A stretch of DNA of 64,000 nt from Cantharellus purpuraceus. Taxonomy: Eukaryota; Basidiomycota; Agaricomycetes; Cantharellales; Hydnaceae. The stretch spans positions 248,001 to 312,000 of the forward strand of contig JALBUN010000049.1 of NCBI GenBank assembly GCA_025174535.1, in the 5' to 3' direction. This document shows, in pieces, positions 22,467-34,902 of the stretch (position 1 is its first letter; the number at the start of each line of letters is the position of its first letter). Both the position numbers and the translations under genes were made by a program. The notes below the pieces were generated by a model. That model did not search any database. It saw nothing but the letters and a program-made list of their open reading frames with translations, and was not told where the DNA came from.

Positions 22467-24660
22467 GAAGAAGACGACGACGATTTCATCTATGGAGCAG
22501 GTGTTCCAGAGCCGACCCCGGCCCAGCCACAAACGTCAACCGTGTTTGGTGAGGCACTCTTCCACTTATACAGTTCTTCGGGTTAAATGGAGAATGATGT
22601 ATATCTCTGAATAACTGAATGGATGTATTGTTTTACACCCGTGTCTTAGAACCTCAACCGTAAGTCTTACGAGTTGATGGTGTGCAAGCCGAATGGCCTC
22701 AAGTCTACACAGTGTCAAACCAATTCAGCCTCTAGATGCAGGCGATCCTTTGTTGGGCGATGATTCGACCGAAGCGCTAGTGCAGAATGGTGAAGCGGAG
22801 GTCAACCAAGAGGAGGATCCCCTCGAAGACGCTGAAGGTGAAGATGACGATGAAGAATCCGTAGGTTCAACGTTCCCTATGTTTCACGGCAAAACGCATG
22901 TATGCTTAGTGATATTTGCACAGGACATTGAGATTATTGTCGACCCAGAGGAACGGAATAAAGCAATGGGATCACTACAACGCGACTTTAGGTTGGCAAT
23001 CGACGTCTTGTTGAGGATGGCTAAACTCATCAGCCCTCTAGACCACCAGCTGCAAACCGTTCAACAAGTTTCGATACTCCACCGGTTCCAGCGCCTGGAA
23101 GTCCCCCCTCTGGTCCAAGAGGTTTTTATGCCATAAGAGCTCGTCCCATTCCTTACTAAACTTTTCACAGCTCCCCATCTTACTACGGAATATACACCAA
23201 CTCCACGCGGTGAAGCTATACCTCGCAAGACATCCGTTCCTCCACAAGTCCAATCTCTGCAGAAGACCGGTATTGAATATCGTAGCACAACTCCTCCGCT
23301 ATCTACACAGGACCCATCCACCCTCCCACCGGTTACAGCTCCACCATCGCACCCATCCATCAATCCCTCAGAACCTGGCGTAATAGAGGGGCGATCTATT
23401 TTTGAAGCTGATATGGACGCGCTTACCGAGAAGCCATGGCGCCGCCCAGGCTCAGATCTAAGCGACTATTTCAACTACGGCTTCGATGAGGTTTCCTGGG
23501 AGGCATATTGCTACCGTAGACGAGATTTAGGCGAAATGGCAAATCACTTGAAGGGTGCTGTTACTGTACGTATCTGCTCACACGCGTCTCTTGCTTTTCA
23601 TGATTTTATTTGTTCATACTTGTATAGAATTTTGCCGGAATGCCGGAAGATCAAATTACAGCTCTTCCTCCAGAAGTTCGCGCAATGGTGATGACCGGTG
23701 CAACTTCCCTGATGTCAAACGGAGCGATGCCTCATGGTGTGCCTCAAATGATGGGTGTTGGTGTTGGCGGTCCTGGTCCGATGATACATCCACACGAGAT
23801 GGGTCTGATGGGCGTCATGAATGGTGGCGAGATGCAGCAAGCAGCAAGCATGATGCAAGGTCCAGTACCAGAAGGTGATGTGATGGGTATCCAAGGTATG
23901 CAGCAGGAAGGTTTCCAACAAAACGTCCCGGGACCCGGCCAGATGATGGGAATGAGCCAGGAGTATGGAATGCAGGTAAATCCAACTTACGACTTACCTT
24001 GTCTGCTGAGTGACTCTAGACTTCTTTTAGGATCCCAGCGCATTGAGCATATATCCACAAAATATGGACGGTGGTGGGACACCAGCTCCTGTCCAGGCTC
24101 AAGCTTCTGTTCAAGGCCCTGTCTCCGGTCCTTCCCCTGTGGCCAGTGCTGGACCAACTGGACCAGCAGCCGGTCGTGGCGGGGCCCCGGCCCCAGGTGG
24201 CTTCAGAGGCCGTCCTATCGGCTCGCCTGCGGTGGGCATGCGTGGAAGAGGTGGATTTGGCATGGGAAGCAGAGGTAGAGGCCGGGGAGGCATGTTCGTC
24301 CCAGACGGAGGTGAGTTTAACTTTTGTCTTCAAGTTTGCTTCCTCATTTAGGTAGCTTCCCGTGTGCCAGTTCCTCCATCCATACCTGTTCGGCCTGCTT
24401 CTCCACTCCCACCTGGTGTTCCAACCGGACCAAGAAACCAGAATCGATACAAGGATCGCGATGGAAACGCGCCTGCTGTGGATGGGCTCGATTATGGGGG
24501 TACACAAGGCGCATCGCTGGAAACGGATGATAGAGGAAATAGTAGGTAAGGAGCTATCATTGACCTGGAGTGAAGTGAATGTACTTATAACATCGCTACT
24601 TTCAGAAAACGGCGAGGGTCGCCGAATCAGGACGAAGCTAGGTCGTCGAAAAGACGATGA
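22467..24660 (+). CDS. FIP1: FIP1, pre-mRNA 3'-end processing (polyadenylation) factor
   Basis: FIP1 ties poly(A) polymerase to the cleavage and polyadenylation factor in the nucleus. The conserved Fip1 motif KPWRRPGSDLSDYFNYGFDE is present at about 23433-23492. It is preceded by an acidic N-terminus (EEDDDDFIYGAGVP) and DIEIIVDPEERN. Downstream are a Met/Gly/Pro-rich region, an RGRGGF/GRGRGG region and a basic tail, SSKRR. Exons run 22467-22548, 22650-22659, about 22704 or 22712 to 22869, then from 22924, with further introns near 22990-23040, 23109-23170, 23566, 23975, 24311 and 24546. The stop is at 24658-24660. The exon at 22467 follows an acceptor, so the start codon lies in a small upstream exon I could not identify. 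Exon 22650-22659 is only 10 nt. Confidence 0.9.
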
Positions 24661-25046
24661 GCTAATTACCTTACTCTGTGTATTTGATAAAATGAGTTAT
24701 ATTTCCCCTGCTGGTGGTTCCTCGTTCGTCTGTTGTCCAAGTTTCGCGTCTGCCAACCTCTAGTTTATTGCCGGATGAAGATGCCGTGAGCTCATCAACG
24801 GGAGACATTTATCCATGACTTCGCGATAAGATTGGTGTTCAATGATGAATATAAGTTGTATCTTAGCAAGGGCATAAGCGCCACTAGAAATCACACCAAA
24901 TGGCTGGTTGCCAGCAGAAATAAACATCGTGTGAGACTTGTGTCGACTTTGGTCAGGCCTGGTAAGCCCAAACAGTCCCATGGGCGTCAGCGGCTCGATG
25001 CTGTTTTGGTTGTTTCGTCGTTTGTCGTTGGTGGCCCAACTCCATC
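24661..25046. other. Intergenic region between FIP1 and MFS gene
   Basis: Tandem genes in the same direction. The region should hold the FIP1 3' end and the transporter promoter. Nothing else is seen. Confidence 0.6.
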
Positions 25047-26642
25047 ATGACCGCTCTCTTTGGGTTTTATGAATCACAACTCTTCGTATTAGCTACCTAC
25101 TGTGTCTGTGCCCTACTCCTAGAGCGTCATGTGTCTTCACAGAAGCGGAGAGCAGCCGTTTCAAACGGCGTTACTCAAGAAGAAGGACGCGGGCCAGGAT
25201 GGAAGATGAGCAGTGGAGAAACAAATGGTTATCCAAAGCTCGCCAGGACATATCTATTAGTTTATGCCGTCGTCATGGGTGCAGACTGGCTGCAGGTGAG
25301 CAGGACGCTGGTCGCTATCATACCATCCAGAATTCAGCAAACGTAGGGACCATACGTTTACTCGTTATACAACGAACAATACCAATTCCCAGAGCGTTCA
25401 GTTGCCATTCTGTTCGTGACTGGTTTTACCTCTGGTGGACTCACGGCGCCTCTGGTTGGCGTTTGGGCAGACCAGTACGGCCGACGACGACTATGTCTGG
25501 CGTTCTGTTTAACATACACCTTCGCTTGCGTCTGCGCCTTATTTCCATCCTTTGTTATACTTCTCTTTGGACGTGTTCTTGGAGGTCTCTCCACGTCCAT
25601 CCTTTTTTCTTGTTTCGAATCTTGGCTCATGTCTTCCTCGTCAAGTCTCGGCCTGAAGGAGAGTGAGCTGTCAGGCATCATGGGCCGAGCAACCCTCGTG
25701 AACGGCCTTGTGGCTACAACTGCAGGGGTGGTTAGCAATCAACTGGTCGGATCAACGCACAACTTTCAAACACCCTTCATGGCTAGCGGAGCATTGTTGC
25801 TACTTGCATGGTCAATGATCAAAGGATCATGGACCGAGAATTACGGAAGTGCAGGGGGTGATTCCGATCTCTTCCAGATCGCAAGGCTCAGAGTTGCATG
25901 GAAGATTGTGAGGGAAGGTGTGTACCTTAGTACACCATCATGCCCCCGATGTGCCGAAACTTAATCGCTCTTACTTACATAGACGCTTCCTTGTTGATCC
26001 TTGTCTTAACACAGACGTGCTTTGAAGGGTCCATGTACCTCTTTGTGTTCCTCTGGGTGCCGTCCTTACAAGAAGTTTCGCCAAGGGGAGCTGGCCCGTT
26101 GCCCCTCGGCTATATCTTTTCAAGCTTCATGGTATCTATGATGCTTGGCTCCCTCATATACACATCCATCGTTTCCCATCCCCCACCCGGAGGAACTGCA
26201 GACACATCTATCACTCTTCACGCAAAACTCTCCTCTCTAATATGTACCGTGTCCGGGATCGCTCTCCTAGCCTCTGTCACCACACCAGACCCACGACAAA
26301 GATTCTGGGCATTCTGCGTGTTCGAAGCCTGTGTGGGAATGTATTACCCTGTTCAAGGCACGTACACTCTAATATTTCTTAATATCGATTCTTATATCTG
26401 TCGTGGCAGGGATGCTTCGCTCGTCCATCATTGCGAATGAACAACGTGCCACCCTCTCGGCACTTTCTCGTGTCCCACTCAATATATTTGTGACAGTCGC
26501 ACTCATGACAGGGGTCAGCGAGGCTCGTTCTCTCGTATTTGGCGGTTGTGCCGCCGCCCTTGTCGTTTCTGCTGTCATGACCGCTCTCGTCATCGTGCGG
26601 CGGGCAGAGGAAATGCCAGTAACAAATTCGCTGAGGGATTGA
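25047..26642 (+). CDS. MFSD5-like transporter (molybdate-anion transporter family)
   Basis: Four exons (25047-25295, 25347-25917, 25983-26357, 26410-26642) give 475 aa with about 12 hydrophobic segments. The start ATG reads MTALFGFYESQLFVL, at the first membrane helix. The ADWLQGPYVYSLY motif across exons 1/2, VGVWADQYGRRRLCL (the MFS loop 2-3 signature), and CFEGSMYLFVFLWVP in the second half are typical of the MFSD5 family. Members of this family were described as high-affinity molybdate importers in algae and animals; the substrate here is inferred from family only. Intron 3 uses a GC donor. Confidence 0.9.
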
Positions 26643-27088
26643 TCGTGTGAGCCACGCGTCAGGGCCCTATGGCCGCACCACGGAGACTGAACAAAATTAG
26701 GTTAAGACACTTTGTATTTGTGGAAGCAAATTCGGTAAACGACAGCATCTACTAGTATTGTTAATGCGTCGTTGGGAAAAGAGGATGCACCTCACCCATT
26801 GTATTTACATGGAGGTTTTGTTTTTCCTACTTTTCCTACAAAGTCCATCAACGATTGTAATCGTTGACGGTTACTAGTTTCAAAACGTCGGATGACTCAT
26901 CTGTTATATCTTAGGCTTCTATAGGGCCGCTGATCAATTAAATATGAGATGTATTACTATAAACTGATCTCCCCCATGCTACATATCGAAAAAAGGTGTA
27001 GTTTCAATCATGGCTAATACCAAGAAAGCCATCCTAAACATTATCTACATGTTTCCCTTATGTCTGTTTCAAAGGAAGAAGCACTGCT
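26643..27088. other. Convergent intergenic region
   Basis: 3' flanks of the MFSD5-like gene (+) and the secreted proline-rich gene (-). AT-rich; no gene seen. Confidence 0.6.
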
Positions 27089-28536
27089 CTAAGAAATAGG
27101 TGCAGAAGGCTTAACAGTGGGGGCAGACTGAGTAGTGTGGTCGCCAGTTACAGACGGTGCAGATACGGGAGCTTCAGGATGTGCAACAGCAGCCGGAACA
27201 TGGCTGGATGCAGACTGAGGCTTTCCGGCAGCGGGAGGAAATGTGGCGAGATCATCGCTCGGACCAATTGCCGTTATGTCTTCATTTGTGGGAGGGTGTC
27301 CTGAAGGTAGCAAATCTGCAGTCGATGAATGACCTGGCAACTGTGAGGCTGGCTGAGATGGTGCTGCAGGATGGCTGAACGTGCTGGAGCTGGCCAATGA
27401 TGAAAATACTGCGGCTAGCGCATGTCTGATGGTGGAAGAAACGGGAGATGGCGTAGGAAGAAGAGTGGAGGTTGACACAGAGGAGGTGGGGTGAGCAGCT
27501 AGCAACGCTACGGGATCTAGGTCGCCGCCTTTCTGATCGGGGGAAGTAGGCGATGAGGGAGGAGCTTGCGGTGCAGGAGAGTCTGGTTCCGACACTGTCG
27601 ACTCATCCTTTCCCCCATCACTGTCGCCAGTTTTGCCATACGCAACGGTATCTACTTCTCCGGAAGGAAACTCAATAACCAGCGCACCGGGAATCGCACC
27701 AATGATTTCTGCCTGTGCACCAAGCCCGACATAAGAAGGTGACTTCGACTCTGACCCGCCGTACGAGTCTTCCGATGCCTCCGGAGCGGAATAACTTGAT
27801 GAATTGCCGTCTGGCGACTTCTCTGTGGATGTTTCGGGTTCGGAATCGGTCTTATCACTGCTTGCGGAAGAAAGCTCCTCTGTAGGTTGTAACGGCGTGG
27901 ACGAACGGGCTGGGAAAGGTATCAACATTGGCTATTAACAAGGGTGCAACGACGTATTCAATCGCACCGTTTACTTGAGCACCAGTGATACCAAGTCCCT
28001 GTACGATTTCCTTAAGTGGTATGCCTGGGAGTGGAAGACCATCCACCACGTTAAAAACTGGGACGGCAAGGGGGTCGATGGGTTTTTCAATGGTGCTGGC
28101 GATGGGCCGCAGTGTTTTGAAAAGGGGAGATAAAGAATCCATGACGCCGTTCAGTGGGTTCGTATCGCTCGTACTGGCAGCTTGTGCGGTGACCTCACCT
28201 GAAGCACGTTGATGAAGCTTCATGAGACGAGAGGCTGGTTGAATAATGAAAAATCAGCTATATAATGACATTGCGCAGTAAATATTACGCACGGTTACTC
28301 CTCCGGGGACTTCCATGACCCGTCCGTAGAGCGGGCGAGCGATTCATCAGTGGCGAGTGCTCGCTGTCGAACATTGGATTTGAAGGATGCTGGTGCATAC
28401 TGGGTGAACTAGCTGGGTTAGGTGAATTAGGTGCCTCCATCGACCCCGTGGGCATCGCAGCGGACAACGACGGCAGTGACGGCGACAAAGCCATGGTAGC
28501 ACAGAGGATCGAAGAAGTAGTGGTAGACAACTTCAT
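27089..28536 (-). CDS. Secreted Pro/Ser-rich protein, paralogue of 29940-31368
   Basis: Three exons (28536-28293, 28234-27968, 27909-27089) sum to 1332 nt, giving 443 aa. It starts MKLSTTTSSILCATMALSPS, a signal peptide nearly identical in pattern to the divergent neighbour. Then follow a Pro/Ser/Asn-rich part with SPRRS before the first intron, a moderately hydrophobic middle (PLPGIPLKEIVQGLGITGAQ), and a long Ser/Pro/Ala-rich C-terminal half with acidic patches. The second intron (gtgcga...cccag) is inferred from frame. No known domain is recognised. A secreted or wall-associated role is inferred from the signal peptide and composition only. A Met at 28614 lies upstream in frame, but the signal peptide favours 28536. 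Confidence 0.8.
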
Positions 28537-29939
28537 ATTGATAGAGGAAGAGAGATTTTGAGAAGATAATAAAAATTTCAGGGCTAGACAGTGGCGACTT
28601 TTGATACTCGTCAACGAGCAAATGGTAGGATGGGAAAGTTGTTCGTCGTCTCACCTATAAAGTCTAATTTATAGAGGAAGGCTAAGGCTCAGGCTCAGAG
28701 GGGATGTCTGGTTTCGCAAAGAACTTATTCCGAGCCATCCCACTGAGATTTCCTGAGTGAGAGACCCGGCAGGGTGCCTCAGACAGACTTCATGAGACCT
28801 CCGATGAAACCAGATAGCCCTATTAGCAGTCTGAACAAAACACGAAGCACAGAAATGCCAAGAACTTACATAACTACAAGACTCAAACCACTTGAAATGA
28901 CAGTAGAACTAAGAGCTTACCAGTGCCACTACTTAGACGGTAGTTCTTGTTTTCCCAACAGTCAACTTGAAACGGTCGACGACCCGAAACAGCTTTCGTG
29001 TCTAGACAAGTTTCTGAAAAGTGTACACACCGCATAGGAATCGTCCGAGAAGTGAAGCTTAATGGGTCCAGATTCTCGCCAGATCGTCTAGAAGTCGCAC
29101 CAATCGGATGTTTCAAGATGGTTGTAGTCTAGCCATCTCTTGGTTCTGGAATAAGGGTGTGTGATAGAACATGAGATATCTTGCAGGCATATCCTTGTTT
29201 TTTCATAGAGGTGCCATACGTTAGAACAACTTCTATTCCAGAGCATGAGACGGCAAGTGTAACGTCAACCAGAGTTCTCAATCGTTCATTCTTGGTCCCA
29301 AAAGTGCACACCATAGGCTATCATATTATTTATTGGCGGAGCCTTTGAGCAGAATCCGCGAAAGCATGTCCTCACATTGTCTCGCGAGGTGGATGTGTTC
29401 AGACGTTGTTTCTCTCTGGTTGACTAGATGTCCTCGGGAGACTGATGCCGATGAAAGACATCTCGAGCGCTTGTCTCTGGCGTTGGATCCACAAATATCA
29501 CCTCTATAGCTTATGCGGGTGGTGCGGTTGATCGGAGTTTGAGCTCTCCTGAAGACCTTGTGAAATTTGATGCACACAAATTATTCTTTTTGCTTGCGGT
29601 ACAAGCTTGAAATCTGAAAGTGGATGTCTTTCTCTAGAGAGTGGCGTGTCTCACCGTCTCGGACCTCAAGGTCGCAGATCCAGAGCTTGCTAGCTGTTAT
29701 GGAGCGGTTGTCTCTAATCACGACAGATAGTCTACTGACACTCCCGTATAGTATCCGCGACACCATCTTCTATGTCTATATAAGGATGTCAAGACTCAGG
29801 CAACTCGCTATCACATCTTACCTGTCGTTTTTACCTCATACTCGTTGACGAGTATCAGTGAGAGCTAGTATCCTACTATCAGACACGCACTTATCATTCA
29901 AACTGCTTGCTTGCTTCATTATCCCATTGCTGTATCAGG
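28537..29939. promoter_or_regulatory. Shared 1.4-kb divergent promoter region of the secreted paralogues
   Basis: The two paralogues are transcribed outwards from here. Each start is preceded by the 17-mer CTCGTTGACGAGTATCA, at 29841-29857 for the plus gene (about 80 bp upstream) and at 28618-28602 for the minus gene (about 65 bp upstream). TATA-like sequences lie further up (tctatataagg near 29775; ctataaatta on the minus strand near 28675). No coding gene is supported inside. Confidence 0.65.
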
Positions 29940-31368
29940 ATGAAGCTCACCACCACTACCTCTTCTCTTCTTCTCGCTTCTATGGCGTTGTCGTCCCCTT
30001 CTCTTTCTGTGGCTGCGCCTACAGGGATGGAGGCCCCTACATCCCCTAACCCTGCAGGAACGCCTAACATCCGACAATTTCCCCGAAGCCCCATATTCGA
30101 TGACTCTGTCGTGCACTCTCCAGGCAAACGCCATGCGCCTGCTTTCAGGACAGGTCCAGGAAGTCCGCGCAGAAGTATTCGTAAGTATATTTCACAGATT
30201 CACCCCATTCTGTCGTGGCACTGATGTATACCTATAGCTTCTCGTATGATCAAAGTCAGTAAACGTCAAAGTTCGCCAGATACGGGCAATCTGGAAAAGC
30301 TTTGGAGCTCTCTTTTAGGTCCTGTACATGCTCTTTCTTCCACTTTGGGTGATATTCCAATTATCGGAGGTCTACTTGGAACAAGCGCACGTGCACAGGG
30401 TTAGTTCAGGCCAACTTGCAAAGCCTGGCCTGCAATGATCATGCTTTTACTTCACAGTCAATAGCGCAACTGTGGATTCGTTGCCAGACGTTAATCGTAT
30501 CACCGATTCTCTCTCCGGATTTGGTGCAGGATTGGGCCTACCTCTACCAGTTGATGTTGGTCGTGTTATTGGAAAACCATTCAACGGCCCCTTGGAATCA
30601 GTCAACGGCCCCTTGGCAGGCGTTGAGGGTTTTCTTGGCGGAACTGTTCCTGGGATACAACCGGGTCCAGTACTTTCTTCTATTCCTCAGCTTCCACAGA
30701 TTGACACTCTGCCTCCCACAATGATGTACGACAATGGTATTTGGAGGGAAGTGTCTGGTAACCCGTTTGCTGTGGAGTCTGCTCCTGTGTCTGCTGTGAC
30801 GGGTCTGCGACCTTCTATGGGCGTTCCCCCTCAATCACCTCCGCCGATTCCTGCTCCTGAGCGCCATGTGCAAACAGCACCTGCCGCCCTCGCTTTTCAG
30901 GATGGAGCCGCTATTCCCCATCCACCTTCAGGAGCCCCTACTGGCCCACCATCTCCTGGAGCACCAGTCCGCCCACCTCCCGTCTCTCAACTCCCAGTCC
31001 ACCCGTCTGCCTCAGCAGTCCCCGGTTCCCAGCCACCCCATCCCTCGGTCGCTGCCGCTGCCGTCTCTCCACTAGCGTCGGATTTTCCGGTTCACCCTGC
31101 AGCGCCCACTGGCGCTGCGGCTCCACCCAATACTGCCACACATGCCGACCCCTCAATCCAAACCACTGAGTCGCAGCCGGGGTCGTCAGTTCACGCCCCG
31201 GTGCCCTCGTCGGTTGTCCATGCTGTTTCACATATAACACTGGGTGCTACATCTCCAGTTGGAGACGCGTCCTTAACGGGCTTGGATGGCTTTGGCAGTA
31301 TCCGTAACGATGTGGACGGCTTGAGTGGCAGTGTGCCTGAGCTTATCCACGGCATGTCTGCCCCATGA
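29940..31368 (+). CDS. Secreted Pro-rich protein, paralogue of 27089-28536
   Basis: Three exons (29940-30180, 30238-30399, 30458-31368) sum to 1314 nt, giving 437 aa. The signal peptide MKLTTTTSSLLLASMALSS is followed by SPNPAGTPN and GSPRRSI at the same first splice site as the paralogue. The middle part has GDIPIIGGLLG and GFGAGLGLPLPVDVGRVIG, Gly/Pro/hydrophobic-rich stretches. The C-terminal half is strongly Pro/Ala/Ser-rich (PPQSPPPIPAPE, PSGAPTGPPSPGAPVRPPP). No domain or enzyme motif is recognised. It is likely secreted and possibly wall-bound or matrix-forming. Intron positions 1 and 2 are conserved with the divergent copy only in part, so the pair is a diverged duplication. Confidence 0.85.
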
Positions 31369-31581
31369 TCTGTGTAGCATTAGTTGATGGTACATTGATT
31401 GTATCATCGGTAAATAAAACGCATACTTGGGACTGCGAGTGTATCAATGGCTGCATTGGGTTTTGGCTTGCTAGCCGGATTCATCAATATCTTTCTAAAG
31501 AATGGCTCGTACGGTCCAGGATCTGCGAGATAGATACGTATATGCCCCACTCCTATTTCCACTATATCCTCCCCAGGACTC

Positions 31582-33509
31582 TCAAGGTAAAACAGGCAAG
31601 TGGTATCCATTCGTCTCGATATCCGACTTCACCTGTTCCCAGACATTACACGCATACTTTTCAGCATCGTGCCCCAAAAGCCACTCAGGCTTCTCGAGCA
31701 CGACCTCCTCCGCTTCGGCATCCACTTTGGATTTGTGCCATTTATCGCGTGTGGATTCTCCTGTGAGTTGCGCCTTACGAACGCGCTGGTAGCTGGAATA
31801 TATATATAATTGACGGCAGGGGATTGAATTCTTAATGCTGTTAGGAGGAAAAGCGAATGAGGGGCGTACCGTATTTTCTCGAAAGCACGGATAGCTAGCT
31901 GTACCTGGGACTTTCCTGCCTTTTGTAGTAGAACCGCGATAGTGACACCGTCTTCGACGGCCTGCGACGCGCCTTGGATGCTTGTACTTTAGCGGAATTA
32001 ATAAGCATCAAGAGTGATGCTAAACAATCTATACGGGCTTACGGAAGGAAGGGATGCTGTATCAGTTACGTGTAATATTGAACGGTAGCACAAACACCAA
32101 GGGATGATGAATGAGTGACAGATAACAACTTCACAATGAAAATGATGCTGTATCTCACCGCGGCATCTCCAATGAGCGCCAGACGCGCCTTCTTGGAAAT
32201 CCAAGTGGGAAGCGGGTCACGGTAGACAAGCTTCCAATCGACGCAAGACGGGGCTTTATTCAGGATGGCCGCGCAGCGAGGATCCCATCCTTCGACTACC
32301 TTCAACACGTCTGGCATATGACCCTTTCAAAAATTGGCAATGGAAAGTTATTAACAAACAGTTGTTGTATAGGACCGATGTTGATTGCCTACGTACAGGA
32401 AAAGACCAAGACTCTTCGATATCCGAGTCATCTTTATGCGTTAAGACCCATGACATCTTTCGACCGCCAGAGGAAGATGATGTGAGTAAATGCACGTCTT
32501 GACCTATAAATCACGAACCCAGTCAGGTTCCCAAGTTGACTTAACATGAATAAAACCTACCAATCCATCCATAGAATACATCGCCGTTATTACACATGAA
32601 GCTTGTCAGAGGGTCTTTGTCTACTCCACAATCGTGAGTATCGAACCATGCACGGTAAATTGCGTAGCCGCTACTCTTCGGCTTGTCGTCGTATCCCTGA
32701 CTTTCAATGAGAATTATAGACGACCTGTCAAATTAGCGAGGCCCACCAGAACAAGTTTTCGGGCTTTGCTCCGGATCCCATCAGCCCCGATCACGACATC
32801 GGCACTCAACCTTTCTCCATTCACTATGACGCCGCCTTCCGAGTCATTCTCCCAGTACTCTGTTACATCGCTTCCCAGTCTAATCTCGATCCCAACCTCT
32901 TCCGCATACTCGTACAATAGCTTGTGTATTTCACCGCGATGGCCATTGTACGAATGGGCGCCAAAAATCACCGGGGGAAGCTGCTGTTCGGTAAGCAGTT
33001 TGCCTTCGAAGTTGTGTAATTTCAGCTAGAAAAAGCTTTACTAATTCTGTGACCTCTGCAATAACACAGACACTCACGCTAGTAAGATGGTTGCAGATGG
33101 GCCATATTTTATCATGAAGGCCCCATCTCTTCGGAAACAGGTCGCGGTCGTTATCAAAGACTTGAAATATACAAACAATCACCTACCTCGAAGATCCTTC
33201 CTGCATTGCTTCCAAATGATATAATCTTTATATCTATATGTTTCGTTACTTCTGTACATCACATTACCTGGCCACTCACGTCGCCTTCAGGTAGATGTTA
33301 GCGGGGGAGTGGTCGAGTACACAGTACGCCACTGAAATCTGACCTAGTACTTTCAACTCTTTGAAACGCTCCAGTATAACGACATCGTGTCCCTTCCTCT
33401 TGCTTTCTATGGCACATGCCAGCCCCGCAAACCCTGCACCAACGACAATCACCTTTATACCTGTTGCTAAAGCGTCCGTGTTTGACATGGCGGTATTTAT
33501 CGACGACAT
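31582..33509 (-). CDS. FAD-dependent monooxygenase (salicylate hydroxylase-like)
   Basis: The start is ATG at 33509 (MSSINTAMSNTD). Exon 1 runs 33509-33344 with VIVVGAGFAGLACAIESKRK, the GxGxxG FAD-binding motif. Next come 33233-33187 (SFGSNAGRIFE) and an exon starting at 33128 (RWGLHDKIWPICNHL). The exon around 32714-32980 carries ADVVIGADGIRSKAR, the DG motif. ARLALIGDAAHPFLP closes the FAD site, then TSIQGASQAVEDG. The TGA stop is at 31584-31582 after YHLPVLP. These are all the signatures of class A flavoprotein hydroxylases, which insert oxygen into aromatic substrates using NAD(P)H. Part of the GDAAHPFLP motif is coded by a 14-nt exon (32056-32043). The protein is probably cytosolic; the substrate is unknown. 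Confidence 0.88.
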
Positions 33510-34902
33510 GGTGTGTCTAGGATGGTTCCACAAGGCCTAATTTCCAGGTTCAGAGATATAGTGATTGGCGTTGACGTGTTCATATCAAAAACTGAAATGA
33601 TAAGAAAGGCAAAAATTATTCTAGCGGCCTGGAGGAAGTCACCAGAGCATTCGGAATCTTAGATAGTCCGAGTTTTAAGATCAAATGCATATTTCTGCTT
33701 TTAGGCAACACGCCCGGGCGCCGGCCCGGGCCAACCTTTTGTGCCAGTCCAACGTTGGGTTTTGAAACAACCGCTGCTCCGCAGTGGGCGAATTGCTCCC
33801 ACCTAACATTTCTTATAGTGCATGGTCAACTGGAAAGCGTATTTGACCTAAAATTTCATGAGGCAGCGTCGATGGAGTTTGACTGCCTTCCGAATTGACC
33901 CCTCGAATTTTCCAAGTGAATCTAACTTCCATTCATTCCGACGGTCATACGTGTCACGTATTCTTATAACTGCTATTTTACCCTATACCTCAGTGTTACA
34001 ACGCAAATTGGCTTTGACGATAAGGGCTCCAGATCAACCACTGACACCGAACGGCGACGTCAGGCCCGAAGTGCTTGAAGTCCACATTGCTTCAGTCCCC
34101 CGGAGACACGTCGTCTACCATCCTTAAAAAATCGCTGCATCTCGACGAATCAGCCATACTGTTAGAGGGTTCAAAGCAGTCATATTCATATTTGGCGAGG
34201 GACAGTATATGTGGGAGCTGCGCAAACCATCACATGTGGCACGAGCATCTCCGTAGATAATTCTCAAGGCCATAATGGGTTGGAAGAAGCGTAGTTGTCA
34301 TGCTTCAAATGGAAAACCATCTAGTCCGGTAACCAGCCTATCATCTCCTATCACACCGAGAGCTGTGACGGTGTGCAATCCTCAACCAAAAATATCCTTC
34401 AATGAAACACTATCAACAACGTGCATACATTGTCTCAATTTCAGTCTAGCCCTGAGTTGGTTCACAAGCGGCCAGAAGCTGCCGCCTCAGTGTCATTGAG
34501 CTTCTAGGCTACTAGTAGTATTACTTATCTGCATGCAAATGATCAACACAGATGTTCAACACCATTCTTACTAGACTGCATCAACTCACAGCCCACCATC
34601 ACCCACGCGGTCGATCTGGAAAATCAATCATATTTTGCGCTCGAAATTCCATCTCTATGACACCATTCCCCTTACTACCTCCGTCCGCGTATCAACGTGA
34701 ATTCCAAGAAAACCACCATCAGTATGACATTATAGTATATCCCATGATAACAAAGTGTTCATAGTGTACCACTAGAACCTGTCACATCCTGCCGATCTCT
34801 GCATCCTTTGGTATTTTACAAATGCGACGACAGCCCAGGGCTGCTTTTACCGTCAATTGTCATACGTATTTCCGATGCTCCTACATGCAGTGAAAACATA
34901 AT
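33510..34902. other. Intergenic region, no gene supported
   Basis: 1.4 kb between the monooxygenase start and the 3' end of the CDF gene. Short plus-strand frames at 33858-34764 lack motifs and plausible splice extension. cgcccgggcgccggcccggg near 33710 is a GC-rich near-palindrome. Confidence 0.55.

Noticed and set aside
28774..29037. 87-codon plus-strand frame in the divergent promoter
   Set aside because: No motif; low complexity of codon use; sits between two promoters with no splice partners.
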